Source: Candidatus Cloacimonadota bacterium (GTDB lineage: Bacteria; Cloacimonadota; Cloacimonadia; Cloacimonadales; TCS61). Taken from it: a stretch of DNA of 6,200 nucleotides. The position numbers were made by a program, and so were the translations under genes. Shown here one piece after another: positions 1-6,045 of the stretch; positions within the stretch are counted from its first letter, which is position 1; each line of letters begins with the position of its first letter. A model generated the notes under the pieces. The model had not been told where the DNA came from. It saw only the letters and a program-made list of their open reading frames with translations, and ran no database searches. The stretch is from assembly GCA_021108055.1 (NCBI GenBank), contig JAIORR010000289.1, positions 1 to 6,200 of the forward strand, written 5' to 3'.

Positions 1-93
1 AAAAAAAGAAATATGGATTTTTGTTCTTGCATAATTTAAGGGAAAAATTTAATTGCTCAAAATATGAAAATTTTAGATTTAAAAATTATCTTG

Positions 94-114
94 TTATCTC
101 TATGTCTTCGTGAC
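94..114 (+). repeat. Short dispersed repeat, copy 1 (TTATCTCTATGTCTTCGTGAC)
   Basis: This 21-base stretch aligns with bases 209-230, differing at only a few positions and one single-base gap: TTATCTCT, then A or G, then TGT, then a C/T-rich part, ending in GAC. The two copies lie 115 bases apart in the same orientation. The wording resembles the CTCTGTGT/CTTCGTG-type intergenic repeats I remember from many uncultured diderm genomes; that wider membership is inference. Confidence 0.5.
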
Positions 115-208
115 TTTAGTTACCTTGCCGACTTGTCTGGGTGTAACATCGTGAAGACTGAAGTTTTAACGAAAGTAGTCGACTAAAAATGAAAAAAATA
201 ATCTGCAA

Positions 209-238
209 TTATCTCTGTGTTTTCTGGGACTCTGTGGC
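209..238 (+). repeat. Short dispersed repeat, copy 2, with internal CTCTGTG doublet
   Basis: This is the second copy of the repeat at 94-114. It contains CTCTGTG twice, at 213-219 and 230-236, 17 bases apart. It runs directly up to the start codon of the transporter gene, so the immediate translation leader of that gene appears to be repeat-derived. The 17-base internal period suggests two half-units. Confidence 0.5.
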
Positions 239-243
239 AAAAA

Positions 244-1125
244 ATGAAATATAAATATCATCTGTTAGCTTTTTCAGCGGTCTTCTTCTGGGGGATTTCA
301 CTGCTTTCCACACGCATTTTGCTGGATAGCGGCTTCACACCAAATAACATAACTTTCTTCCGCTTCCTGATCGCAGGAAGTTTAATTTTCTTTTTCCGGA
401 AAAATAAGAAAAAAACCAGAATAGAAAAAAAAGATAGAAAATATTTTTACTTAACTGCTCTATGTGGTGTAACATTATTTTATTATTTTGAAAATACCGG
501 ATTAAAATTTACAACTGTTTCCAATACAGCTCTCATCACTGCCACAATCCCGCTTTTTACACTGCTTATTGCTTTTTCCCTGTTGAGAAAAAAAATGGTC
601 TGGCAAAATTTGATTGGGATTCCACTCGGTCTGGGTGGTACTTTTATTCTATTCTATAAAGATATTCTAGATTCGGGAATTCATCTGAAAGGAGATATTT
701 TTGTATTCGGTTCCGTGATAATGTGGACGATTTATTCTTTTGTTTATAAAAAGATAATGCACAAATATAATGTTATTTTTTTTACATACAAGGTGTTTTT
801 ATACGGCGTGATATTTCTTATTCCTTTTATGGTATTTGAATACAAATCTTTTATCAATATCAAATTCAATGTTTCTGCCGGACTGCATTTGTTGTTCCTT
901 TCGGTTCTTTGTTCCTGTCTCGGTTATTATTTCTGGAATCTTGCAGTTAAAAATATTGGTATAAAGGTAATTGCTAATTTGATTCTTTTAATTCCGATCG
1001 TAAGCATTACCTGTGGAATAATCTTTCTGAACGAACCTTTCAGTATCAACCTTATCATCTCAACTGTTCTTATTATGTTAGGTGCATTTTTAACTTCGAT
1101 CTCGGACGAAAAGAACAGGTTTTAA
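244..1125 (+). CDS. EamA/DMT-family permease (ten-helix small-molecule transporter)
   Basis: A predicted inner-membrane transporter of the drug/metabolite transporter superfamily, built from two tandem EamA units of about five helices each (roughly residues 6-138 and 149-285). Members usually export amino acids, metabolites or drugs; the substrate cannot be read from sequence. Typical features are the first helix ending in FFWGISLLSTR (residues 14-24), a basic cytoplasmic loop with many Lys/Arg (52-66), the TGLKFTTVSNTALITATIPLF stretch around helices 3-4 (its second half at 92-105), and the closing LNEPFS signature (262-267) before the last helix. At 293 residues it has normal family length. 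An in-frame GTG at 217 would add nine residues, but they are repeat-derived and hydrophilic. ATG 244 places helix 1 at the N-terminus as expected, so I prefer it. Neither start has a clear Shine-Dalgarno. The gene stands alone, with 146 bases and two hairpins before the next gene. Confidence 0.9.
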   Translation: MKYKYHLLAFSAVFFWGISLLSTRILLDSGFTPNNITFFRFLIAGSLIFFFRKNKKKTRIEKKDRKYFYLTALCGVTLFYYFENTGLKFTTVSNTALITATIPLFTLLIAFSLLRKKMVWQNLIGIPLGLGGTFILFYKDILDSGIHLKGDIFVFGSVIMWTIYSFVYKKIMHKYNVIFFTYKVFLYGVIFLIPFMVFEYKSFINIKFNVSAGLHLLFLSVLCSCLGYYFWNLAVKNIGIKVIANLILLIPIVSITCGIIFLNEPFSINLIISTVLIMLGAFLTSISDEKNRF

Positions 1126-1133
1126 AAATGTAA

Positions 1134-1177
1134 AGTGACCAGCTTGGTCGCTACTTTTCTCGACCTGGCAGGTCGAG
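1134..1177 (+). repeat. Two tandem 8-bp hairpins with 3-nt loops
   Basis: Hairpin 1 pairs 1134-1141 with 1145-1152 (one G-T wobble) around loop GCT. Hairpin 2 pairs 1159-1166 with 1170-1177 perfectly around loop GGC. Both share the core GACC-(5 nt)-GGTCG, and the cores are 25 bases apart, so they look like diverged copies of one unit. The T-rich CTTTTCT after hairpin 1 could make it a weak terminator for the transporter gene. The paired arrangement looks more like an intergenic palindromic repeat. Confidence 0.7.
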
Positions 1178-1198
1178 TTACAGATAAAGCTACAGTTC

Positions 1199-1204
1199 TT
1201 GACA
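1199..1204 (+). promoter_or_regulatory. Candidate -35 box (TTGACA) for the pyrophosphatase gene
   Basis: A perfect TTGACA hexamer lies 67 bases before the pyrophosphatase start. No good -10 box sits at 16-18 bases; the bases at 1220-1228 are TTTGTTG-like. A TTAATTTG at 1217-1224 resembles the Bacteroidota -7 element, but its spacing from TTG is shorter than usual. The promoter call is therefore tentative. Confidence 0.3.
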
Positions 1205-1257
1205 AATATATTGAGCTTAATTTGTTGTCTCATTCATAGTTAGCAAATAAAGAGTTC

Positions 1258-1263
1258 AGGAGG
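1258..1263 (+). promoter_or_regulatory. Shine-Dalgarno AGGAGG for the pyrophosphatase gene
   Basis: A perfect anti-16S complement lies eight bases before ATG 1272, with an AT-only spacer. It fixes the start and predicts strong translation. The other two genes have weak or no such site. Confidence 0.9.
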
Positions 1264-1271
1264 ATTTTTTT

Positions 1272-3605
1272 ATGATACCTACAATTTGGTACGTTGCACC
1301 TTTTGGGGCAATAATGGCGTTGATTTTTTCTTTTATATTATTTAAAAGTGTAAAAAAGGAGGACCCCGGTAACGAACAGATGCAAAAAATTGCAAAGTAT
1401 GTTCGTGAAGGATCTTTTGCTTACCTGAAACAGCAATATAAAGGTGTTACGATTTTTTTTATTATTGCATTTATTGTTTTCAATATCATGGCTCATGTAC
1501 TGCATGTGCTTCACTGGCTCATTCCTTTTGCCTTTCTTACCGGTGGTTTTTTCAGCGGACTTGCCGGTTGGATAGGAATGAATACCGCAACTCTTGCTTC
1601 CAACAGAACTGCACAAGGTGCTTCCAAAAGCCTGGATAAAGGATTAAAGGTTGCTTTCCGTGCCGGCGGAGTTATGGGGCTTGTAGTTGTGGGACTTGCT
1701 CTTGTAGATATTTCTGCCTGGTTTTTCGGATTAAATTATTATAGTTCGCTTTATCCTGATAAAATGAGTTTGCACACGATCACGGTTATAATGCTTAGTT
1801 TTGGAATGGGAGCTTCTACTCAGGCACTCTTTGCACGTCTTGGAGGCGGGATATATACAAAAGCTGCCGACGTAGGTGCAGACCTGGTGGGAAAAGTAGA
1901 AGCCGGAATCCCGGAAGATGATCCGCGAAACCCAGCTACTATTGCAGATAATGTAGGTGATAACGTAGGTGATGTAGCCGGAATGGGTGCAGACCTTTAT
2001 GAATCTTACTGTGGTTCGATATTGGCTACGGCAGCACTGGGAATGGCGGCAGTAACACAGATATTTGGTCATGGAACCGAATTAATGAATACATGGGCTA
2101 TCAAGTTCGTAACTGCTCCGATGGTTCTTGCCGGTGTGGGCGCATTCCTTTCCATACTGGGAATTTATATGGTTTCTACCAAGGAAGGTGCAGACACAAA
2201 AGAACTGATGTTTGCATTGAATAAAGGCGTTTACGGAAGTTCTATTCTGATAGCGATAGTTGCATTTTTTGTTACAAAGTTCATGCTTCCTGCAGAATAT
2301 TCTCTCGGTGTTTTCCTGGCAAGCATAATAGGACTTTTTGCAGGAATACTTATAGGTTATTTTACCGAACGCTCAACTTCTTATAGTTATAAGCCAACTC
2401 GTGGAATTGCAAAACAGGCGGAATTTGGTCCGGCAACTGTGATCATCGATGGTCTTGCAGTGGGAATGAAATCCGTAGCAGCTCCGGTTATTATTATTGG
2501 AATTGCTATCCTGGCAGCTTTCAGTGTAAGCAAAGGATTTACAACTCCCGAAATGGGACTTTATGGTATTGGTTTCGGAGCTGTGGGAATGCTTGCCACT
2601 CTGGGCGTAACTCTGGCTATGGATGCATTTGGACCGATAGCAGATAATGCAGGTGGAAATGCAGAAATGAGCAAGCTTCCGGAAGTAGTGAGAAAAAGAA
2701 CAGATGATCTTGATTCTGTGGGAAATACGACAGCAGCCACAGGAAAAGGCTTTGCTATTGGTTCGGCTGCACTTACCGCGATGGCACTTCTGGCAGCTTA
2801 TCTGGAAGAAGTTCGTACAGGATTGATCTTTGCCGGACAAAAATGTCTGGATATTACTTTTGCAGGAGAAGTGGTTAGAACAGTTGAAATTACACATGCT
2901 ACAATTGCAGATTTTGTAAGTTATTATCAAATAAATTTAATGAATCCCAAGTTTCTTATAGGTATTTTTATGGGTGCAATGGTAACATTCGTTTTTGCTG
3001 CACTCACGATGAAAGCAGTTGGACGGGCAGCCGGTGCAATGGTTGCAGAAGTACGTCGTCAGTTCAAAGAAATACCTGGAATTCTGGAAGGTAAAGCAGA
3101 ACCGGAATATGCAAAATGTGTTCATATTTCTACCGTTGGAGCACAGAAAGAGATGGTGGCTCCTGCTTTATTGGGAATTCTCACACCTATTGTTATCGGT
3201 ATGATAACCGGCGTTGCGGGTGTAATGGGAGTTTTAACAGGCGGATTGACAACAGGTTTTGTGCTGGCAGTTATGATGAATAATGCCGGTGGTGCCTGGG
3301 ACAACGCAAAAAAATATGTTGAAACAGGACATTACGGCGGAAAGGGTTCTGATTTCCATAAAGCAACTGTTGTTGGAGATACCGTAGGTGATCCGTTCAA
3401 AGATACTTCCGGTCCTTCAATAAATATTCTGATAAAACTTATGAGCATGGTCAGTATTGTTTTTGCCGGTCTTATAGTTGCCTATTCTCCGATAGTAGAA
3501 TCTATTTACAGCGGAAAGAAGGAAAAACCGGCAATAGAGCAGAATATCGAAGAAGAAATATTGGAAGAAAAATCTGATATACTTATCGAGGAAACACAGG
3601 AATAA
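1272..3605 (+). CDS. hppA: K+-dependent membrane pyrophosphatase, probably Na+- or Na+/H+-pumping
   Basis: An inner-membrane ion pump that hydrolyses cytoplasmic pyrophosphate, with Mg2+ as cofactor, to drive cations outward. It has about 16 helices. The three conserved PPi-binding loops are present: D200-x7-K208-x-E210 followed by DDPRN to VGD (216-234), DAFGPIADNAGGNAEM (451-466), and VGDTVGDPFKDTSGPS (701-716), with K722 in the last helix. In the GNTTAATGKG motif, A488 and G491 replace the Lys and Thr of K+-independent enzymes, so it should need K+. The gate Glu, E244 in DLYES, is at the position of Na+-pumping members rather than four residues later as in plant H+ pumps. T90, F94, D146 and M174 match the four residues I recall as the mark of dual Na+/H+ pumps of the Bacteroides type. 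At 777 residues it is slightly long, because of an acidic tail (about 749-777). It may recycle biosynthetic PPi into ion gradient. Confidence 0.97.
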   Translation: MIPTIWYVAPFGAIMALIFSFILFKSVKKEDPGNEQMQKIAKYVREGSFAYLKQQYKGVTIFFIIAFIVFNIMAHVLHVLHWLIPFAFLTGGFFSGLAGWIGMNTATLASNRTAQGASKSLDKGLKVAFRAGGVMGLVVVGLALVDISAWFFGLNYYSSLYPDKMSLHTITVIMLSFGMGASTQALFARLGGGIYTKAADVGADLVGKVEAGIPEDDPRNPATIADNVGDNVGDVAGMGADLYESYCGSILATAALGMAAVTQIFGHGTELMNTWAIKFVTAPMVLAGVGAFLSILGIYMVSTKEGADTKELMFALNKGVYGSSILIAIVAFFVTKFMLPAEYSLGVFLASIIGLFAGILIGYFTERSTSYSYKPTRGIAKQAEFGPATVIIDGLAVGMKSVAAPVIIIGIAILAAFSVSKGFTTPEMGLYGIGFGAVGMLATLGVTLAMDAFGPIADNAGGNAEMSKLPEVVRKRTDDLDSVGNTTAATGKGFAIGSAALTAMALLAAYLEEVRTGLIFAGQKCLDITFAGEVVRTVEITHATIADFVSYYQINLMNPKFLIGIFMGAMVTFVFAALTMKAVGRAAGAMVAEVRRQFKEIPGILEGKAEPEYAKCVHISTVGAQKEMVAPALLGILTPIVIGMITGVAGVMGVLTGGLTTGFVLAVMMNNAGGAWDNAKKYVETGHYGGKGSDFHKATVVGDTVGDPFKDTSGPSINILIKLMSMVSIVFAGLIVAYSPIVESIYSGKKEKPAIEQNIEEEILEEKSDILIEETQE

Positions 3606-3616
3606 AAATACGCTAT

Positions 3617-3708
3617 TGTCATACCCGACCTAATTGGGTATCTGTTTTTCTGATGTTCATAGATTCCCGCCCCCGATTACTCGAGGATAAGCTTTTGCGG
3701 GAATGACA
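3617..3708. repeat. 92-bp composite palindromic repeat with terminal inverted repeats
   Basis: The ends TGTCATACCC (3617-3626) and GGGAATGACA (3699-3708) are inverted copies matching at nine of ten bases. The left half is a hairpin pairing 3621-3626 with 3636-3641. The right half pairs ATTCCCGC (3663-3670) with GCGGGAAT (3697-3704) and encloses an inner stem, CCCCGA (3671-3676) with TCGAGG (3681-3686). The C-A mismatch in that inner stem becomes a G-U wobble when read from the minus strand. The layout is two head-to-head REP-like units of the GTCATTCCCG...CGGGAATCC class, related to the copy at 5924-5948. No open frame or transposase is present. Confidence 0.75.
3621..3649 (+). terminator. 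Weak candidate terminator after the pyrophosphatase gene
   Basis: The 6-bp stem ATACCC/GGGTAT (3621-3626 with 3636-3641), with a nine-base loop, is followed within three bases by GTTTTTC. It lies 15 bases after the stop codon. It is also the left half of the composite repeat, so its terminator role may be incidental. Confidence 0.35.
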
Positions 3709-3723
3709 GAGAAAAAATAAAAT

Positions 3724-3758
3724 AAAACTTGCCAGTTATTGAAGCTGGCAAGTTTTTT
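3724..3758 (+). terminator. Strong intrinsic terminator, probably bidirectional
   Basis: A stem pairs 3724-3735 with 3745-3756 (core CTTGCCAG/CTGGCAAG) around the nine-base loop TTATTGAAG, and the six-T run 3753-3758 overlaps its outer A-T pairs. The upstream side is A-rich (3711-3727), so the minus strand also has a hairpin plus U-tract. It most likely ends transcription from the pyrophosphatase gene, and it lies only 24 bases before the next start codon. Confidence 0.88.
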
Positions 3759-3768
3759 ATTATGCGTT

Positions 3769-3772
3769 GGAG
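3769..3772 (+). promoter_or_regulatory. Shine-Dalgarno GGAG for the patatin gene
   Basis: GGAG ends ten bases before ATG 3783. It supports that start over two in-frame upstream candidates: TTG 3729, which lies inside the terminator stem, and ATG 3762, which precedes this site. Confidence 0.6.
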
Positions 3773-3782
3773 TTTTGTTAAT

Positions 3783-5918
3783 ATGAAAAGAAATTACCTG
3801 GTTATTCTTGTTATGATGATAGCATTTAATGCTTTTGGAGAAGAAAAGATAGGACTTGCCTTGAGTGGTGGTGGTGCCCGAGGCTTTGCTCATATCGGCG
3901 TTCTCAAGGTGATAGATGAGCTTGAAATACCTGTAGATTACATTGCAGGGACAAGTATTGGTGCGGTGATCGGCGGGTTGTATGCAATGGGTTATTCCGG
4001 TGCAGAGATCGAAGAGATCTTCCTCGATATCAAATGGGATGACATCTTTGACGAATCGATCTCACGTGATGATATTTATATCGGACAGAAGCGCTGGAAA
4101 CCATATTCTAATTTCAACTTTGCACTCGATGATAGATTCATTCCGGTTATCCCGCAGGCTTTTATTTCCGGGAATAATTTGGTAAACACATTATTCGATA
4201 TCACATATCCGGTTTCCCACATCAGGGATTTCAATGAACTTCAAATTCCATTTCGCTGCGTAGCAACCAATATCCTGAACGGTGAATTTAAAGTTTTTTC
4301 AGAAGGTTCGTTAATAGAGGTTTTACGGGCTTCCATGTCATTTCCATCCGTCATCGAACCATTTGAACTGGATGGTCAGCTTTATATCGATGGCGGGATA
4401 CGGGCAAACCTTCCGGCAGAGATCGTTAAAGAAATGGGAGCAGACTTTATTATCGGCATCAATACCTGTTCCGGTCTGAAGGAAAAGGAAGAATTGATAT
4501 CTCTGATCGATGTGCTGGATCAAACCATTAACCTCAATATCACAGAAAATGTAGAAAAATCCGTTCAATTATGTGATGCCCTGATAGAACCCGATCTTGA
4601 AAAGTATTCTATTCTGAATTTCAAAAAGAAGAAAGAACTGATCGCTATTGGTGAGCAGGCAGGCAGGCAGTATTTTCGGGAAAATGATCGTTCTTTTCTA
4701 AAAATAAACAAAGAGAAGATTGTAGATGTTCTTCCTGAAAAAATAAAATTCTCAAAAATCGTTATTATCGGGAATAAACATCTTAGCAAAACAAAAATAC
4801 GTGAATATTTGGGATTGCAAACTAATACTTCTTATTCCAAAAATGAAATCGAAGATGCAATTACAAAAACTTATCATTCCGAGCTTTTTAAAGTGATCTA
4901 TCCGGTTATCCGTAAAAAAGAATCTTCCTATCATCTGATCGTGAAAGTAAAAGAAAGAAATCGTAAACACCTGGGATTCAGCCTTTCATATAATAACGAT
5001 AATGAGCTTGCAGCCGGTGCTATTCTCGACTTGAACAATATAATCCAGAAAAATTCCAAACTACTGGTAAATATTCAACTTGGAGCCAGGAACGAATTTA
5101 ACCTGGACTATGCAAAAAATTTCGGTAAACACTGGGGAATTTATTTCAGAACATTTCCGTATGTGAAGGAATATAGATTGTTTTCTTATGATAGTGATCA
5201 CGAAAAGACAAACAGTGTTAGATCGTCTGAATACGGTGGTACTTTTGGCATCGGTCTATTTACCAGAAATGCTATCATTACAGAAGCTTACGGATATACT
5301 TTCAGATCTAATCTATACAGGGATGTTGCCGAATTTGAAGACACACAATATACTTCCACAGGTGTAGGGATCAAACTTTATCACGAAAGCCTGGATGATT
5401 ATGTTTTCCCTATGAAAGGAACCGAGATACTTATGAAGTTTTCTACTGCGAAAAAAGGATTTTATTGTGATAAGGGAAATAGAAAATTTTATACAAGATT
5501 ACGTATGCTACTGCCGTTTGGAAAAAATTTCTCAATAAAATATAAATTTGAATACGGTTCATATTTTGAAAATTCTAATATTATATTCGATCCGTTCTAT
5601 ATTGGCGGAATAGATAGTTTCTTGGGTTTATATTCTCATGAAATGAGTGCTCCGATCTTTAAAACCAATAGTGTTGCCTTCAGAATAAATTTCTTAAATA
5701 ATTTTTATAGCGATCTTCAGATAAATATTCTGAACCTTGGTAATGTGGATTACTGGCTTCCCGAAAAATACCTCTATAAAGGCATCGGAACCATATTTGG
5801 ATATAACAGCCTGTTCGGTCCTCTTCGATTTGGTGTATCAATTAATGATGACCGCAGGATAAATTATTATCTCTCGATCGGCTATGAATTTGACCCATTC
5901 GAATTTTCGAGAAGATAA
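3783..5918 (+). CDS. Secreted patatin-POTRA-barrel protein (type Vd autotransporter architecture)
   Basis: A predicted outer-membrane protein of 711 residues that carries its own lipase-like passenger. A signal peptide (1-19, basic MKRN then a hydrophobic core, ending AFG before EE) is followed by a patatin domain (about 23-225). The oxyanion loop is GGGARG (29-34), the nucleophile elbow is GTSIG with Ser58, and the partner Asp203 lies in YIDGG, so the Ser-Asp dyad is intact and phospholipase A activity is plausible. A helical linker with the IEPDLEKYSILNF stretch (268-280) follows, then one POTRA domain (about 322-394, including IVIIGNKHLSK), then a C-terminal Omp85-type barrel (about 395-711). 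Order and length match the patatin autotransporters PlpD of Pseudomonas and FplA of Fusobacterium. The barrel-loop motif usually ending in V/F-R-G-Y/F reads GGIDSFLGLY (608-617), so Leu614 stands where Arg is expected. ATG 3783 gives the signal peptide directly. Whether the passenger is released is unknown. Confidence 0.92.
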   Translation: MKRNYLVILVMMIAFNAFGEEKIGLALSGGGARGFAHIGVLKVIDELEIPVDYIAGTSIGAVIGGLYAMGYSGAEIEEIFLDIKWDDIFDESISRDDIYIGQKRWKPYSNFNFALDDRFIPVIPQAFISGNNLVNTLFDITYPVSHIRDFNELQIPFRCVATNILNGEFKVFSEGSLIEVLRASMSFPSVIEPFELDGQLYIDGGIRANLPAEIVKEMGADFIIGINTCSGLKEKEELISLIDVLDQTINLNITENVEKSVQLCDALIEPDLEKYSILNFKKKKELIAIGEQAGRQYFRENDRSFLKINKEKIVDVLPEKIKFSKIVIIGNKHLSKTKIREYLGLQTNTSYSKNEIEDAITKTYHSELFKVIYPVIRKKESSYHLIVKVKERNRKHLGFSLSYNNDNELAAGAILDLNNIIQKNSKLLVNIQLGARNEFNLDYAKNFGKHWGIYFRTFPYVKEYRLFSYDSDHEKTNSVRSSEYGGTFGIGLFTRNAIITEAYGYTFRSNLYRDVAEFEDTQYTSTGVGIKLYHESLDDYVFPMKGTEILMKFSTAKKGFYCDKGNRKFYTRLRMLLPFGKNFSIKYKFEYGSYFENSNIIFDPFYIGGIDSFLGLYSHEMSAPIFKTNSVAFRINFLNNFYSDLQINILNLGNVDYWLPEKYLYKGIGTIFGYNSLFGPLRFGVSINDDRRINYYLSIGYEFDPFEFSRR

Positions 5919-5922
5919 TCTA

Positions 5923-5948
5923 TGTCATTCCCGTGAAAGCGGGAATCC
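5923..5948 (+). repeat. REP-like palindrome GTCATTCCCG...CGGGAATCC
   Basis: ATTCCCG (5927-5933) pairs with CGGGAAT (5940-5946), extended by a T-G wobble, around a GAAA loop. It starts five bases after the patatin stop codon. It belongs to the same family as the right half of the composite repeat at 3617-3708, in opposite orientation. No U-tract follows, so it is not a classical terminator, though it could protect the 3' end of the message. Confidence 0.8.
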
Positions 5949-5956
5949 ATTTAGCT

Positions 5957-5973
5957 CACGGATCAACACGGAT
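5957..5973. repeat. CACGGAT direct doublet (CACGGATCAACACGGAT)
   Basis: CACGGAT occurs at 5957-5963 and 5967-5973, ten bases apart. On the minus strand it reads ATCCGTGTTGATCCGTG, of the same style as the CTCTGTG doublet at 213-236. I recall such ATCCGTGT/ATCCGTG intergenic repeats from many bacterial genomes; family membership is inference. Confidence 0.45.
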
Positions 5974-5978
5974 ATTGC

Positions 5979-6011
5979 TGGTTCAATTATGCTAATTGAA
6001 CCAAATGTTTT
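5979..6011 (+). terminator. Candidate terminator hairpin after the patatin gene
   Basis: A perfect 11-bp inverted repeat, TGGTTCAATTA with TAATTGAACCA (5979-5989 and 5993-6003), has the three-base loop TGC. It is followed after four bases by TTTT (6008-6011). The stem is strong in length but AT-rich and the T run is short. It lies 61 bases after the stop codon. It could be the gene's terminator or one more hairpin of the downstream cluster. Confidence 0.4.
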
Positions 6012-6045
6012 GGTGTATATTTGTAGAAAATCTAATGTATGGTTA

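Larger units (their letters stand above)
1..243. other. Upstream intergenic region, repeat-bearing, no convincing gene
   Basis: AT-rich leader before the transporter gene. The first 90 bases are nearly all A/T and show no clear promoter. A 40-codon open frame (64-186) starts with ATG but has no Shine-Dalgarno at a usable distance and runs through repeat-like sequence, so I do not call it a gene. A 10-bp palindrome, TAGTCGACTA, lies at 176-185. The stretch between about 94 and 238 is bounded by two diverged copies of the same short repeat, annotated separately. Whatever gene precedes position 1 cannot be seen. Confidence 0.6.

Noticed and set aside
64..186. A 40-codon open frame starting MKILDLK and ending KVVD, with a hydrophobic stretch near its start.
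   Set aside because: It has no usable Shine-Dalgarno (AAGGGA is about 20 bases upstream) and overlaps the repeat copy at 94-114. It looks like chance translation of intergenic sequence. A conserved homologue would change this view.
217..243. GTG start adding nine residues to the transporter.
   Set aside because: The added residues come from the CTCTGTG repeat and there is no ribosome site. ATG 244 places helix 1 at the N-terminus, as is normal for the family.
2373..2930. A 185-codon open frame on the minus strand inside the pyrophosphatase gene, with shorter ones at 1338-1616 and 1731-2072.
   Set aside because: They lie opposite a strongly conserved gene and their translations are rich in Cys, Ser and His with no recognisable domain. 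They are codon-usage shadows.
3711..3758. Terminator considered as a riboswitch or attenuator of the patatin gene.
   Set aside because: No alternative antiterminator pairing or known aptamer is visible upstream. The region is explained by the repeat plus a plain bidirectional terminator.
244..5918. The three genes as one operon or functional system.
   Set aside because: They share strand only. Gaps of 146 and 177 bases contain hairpins and a strong terminator, and their predicted roles are unrelated.
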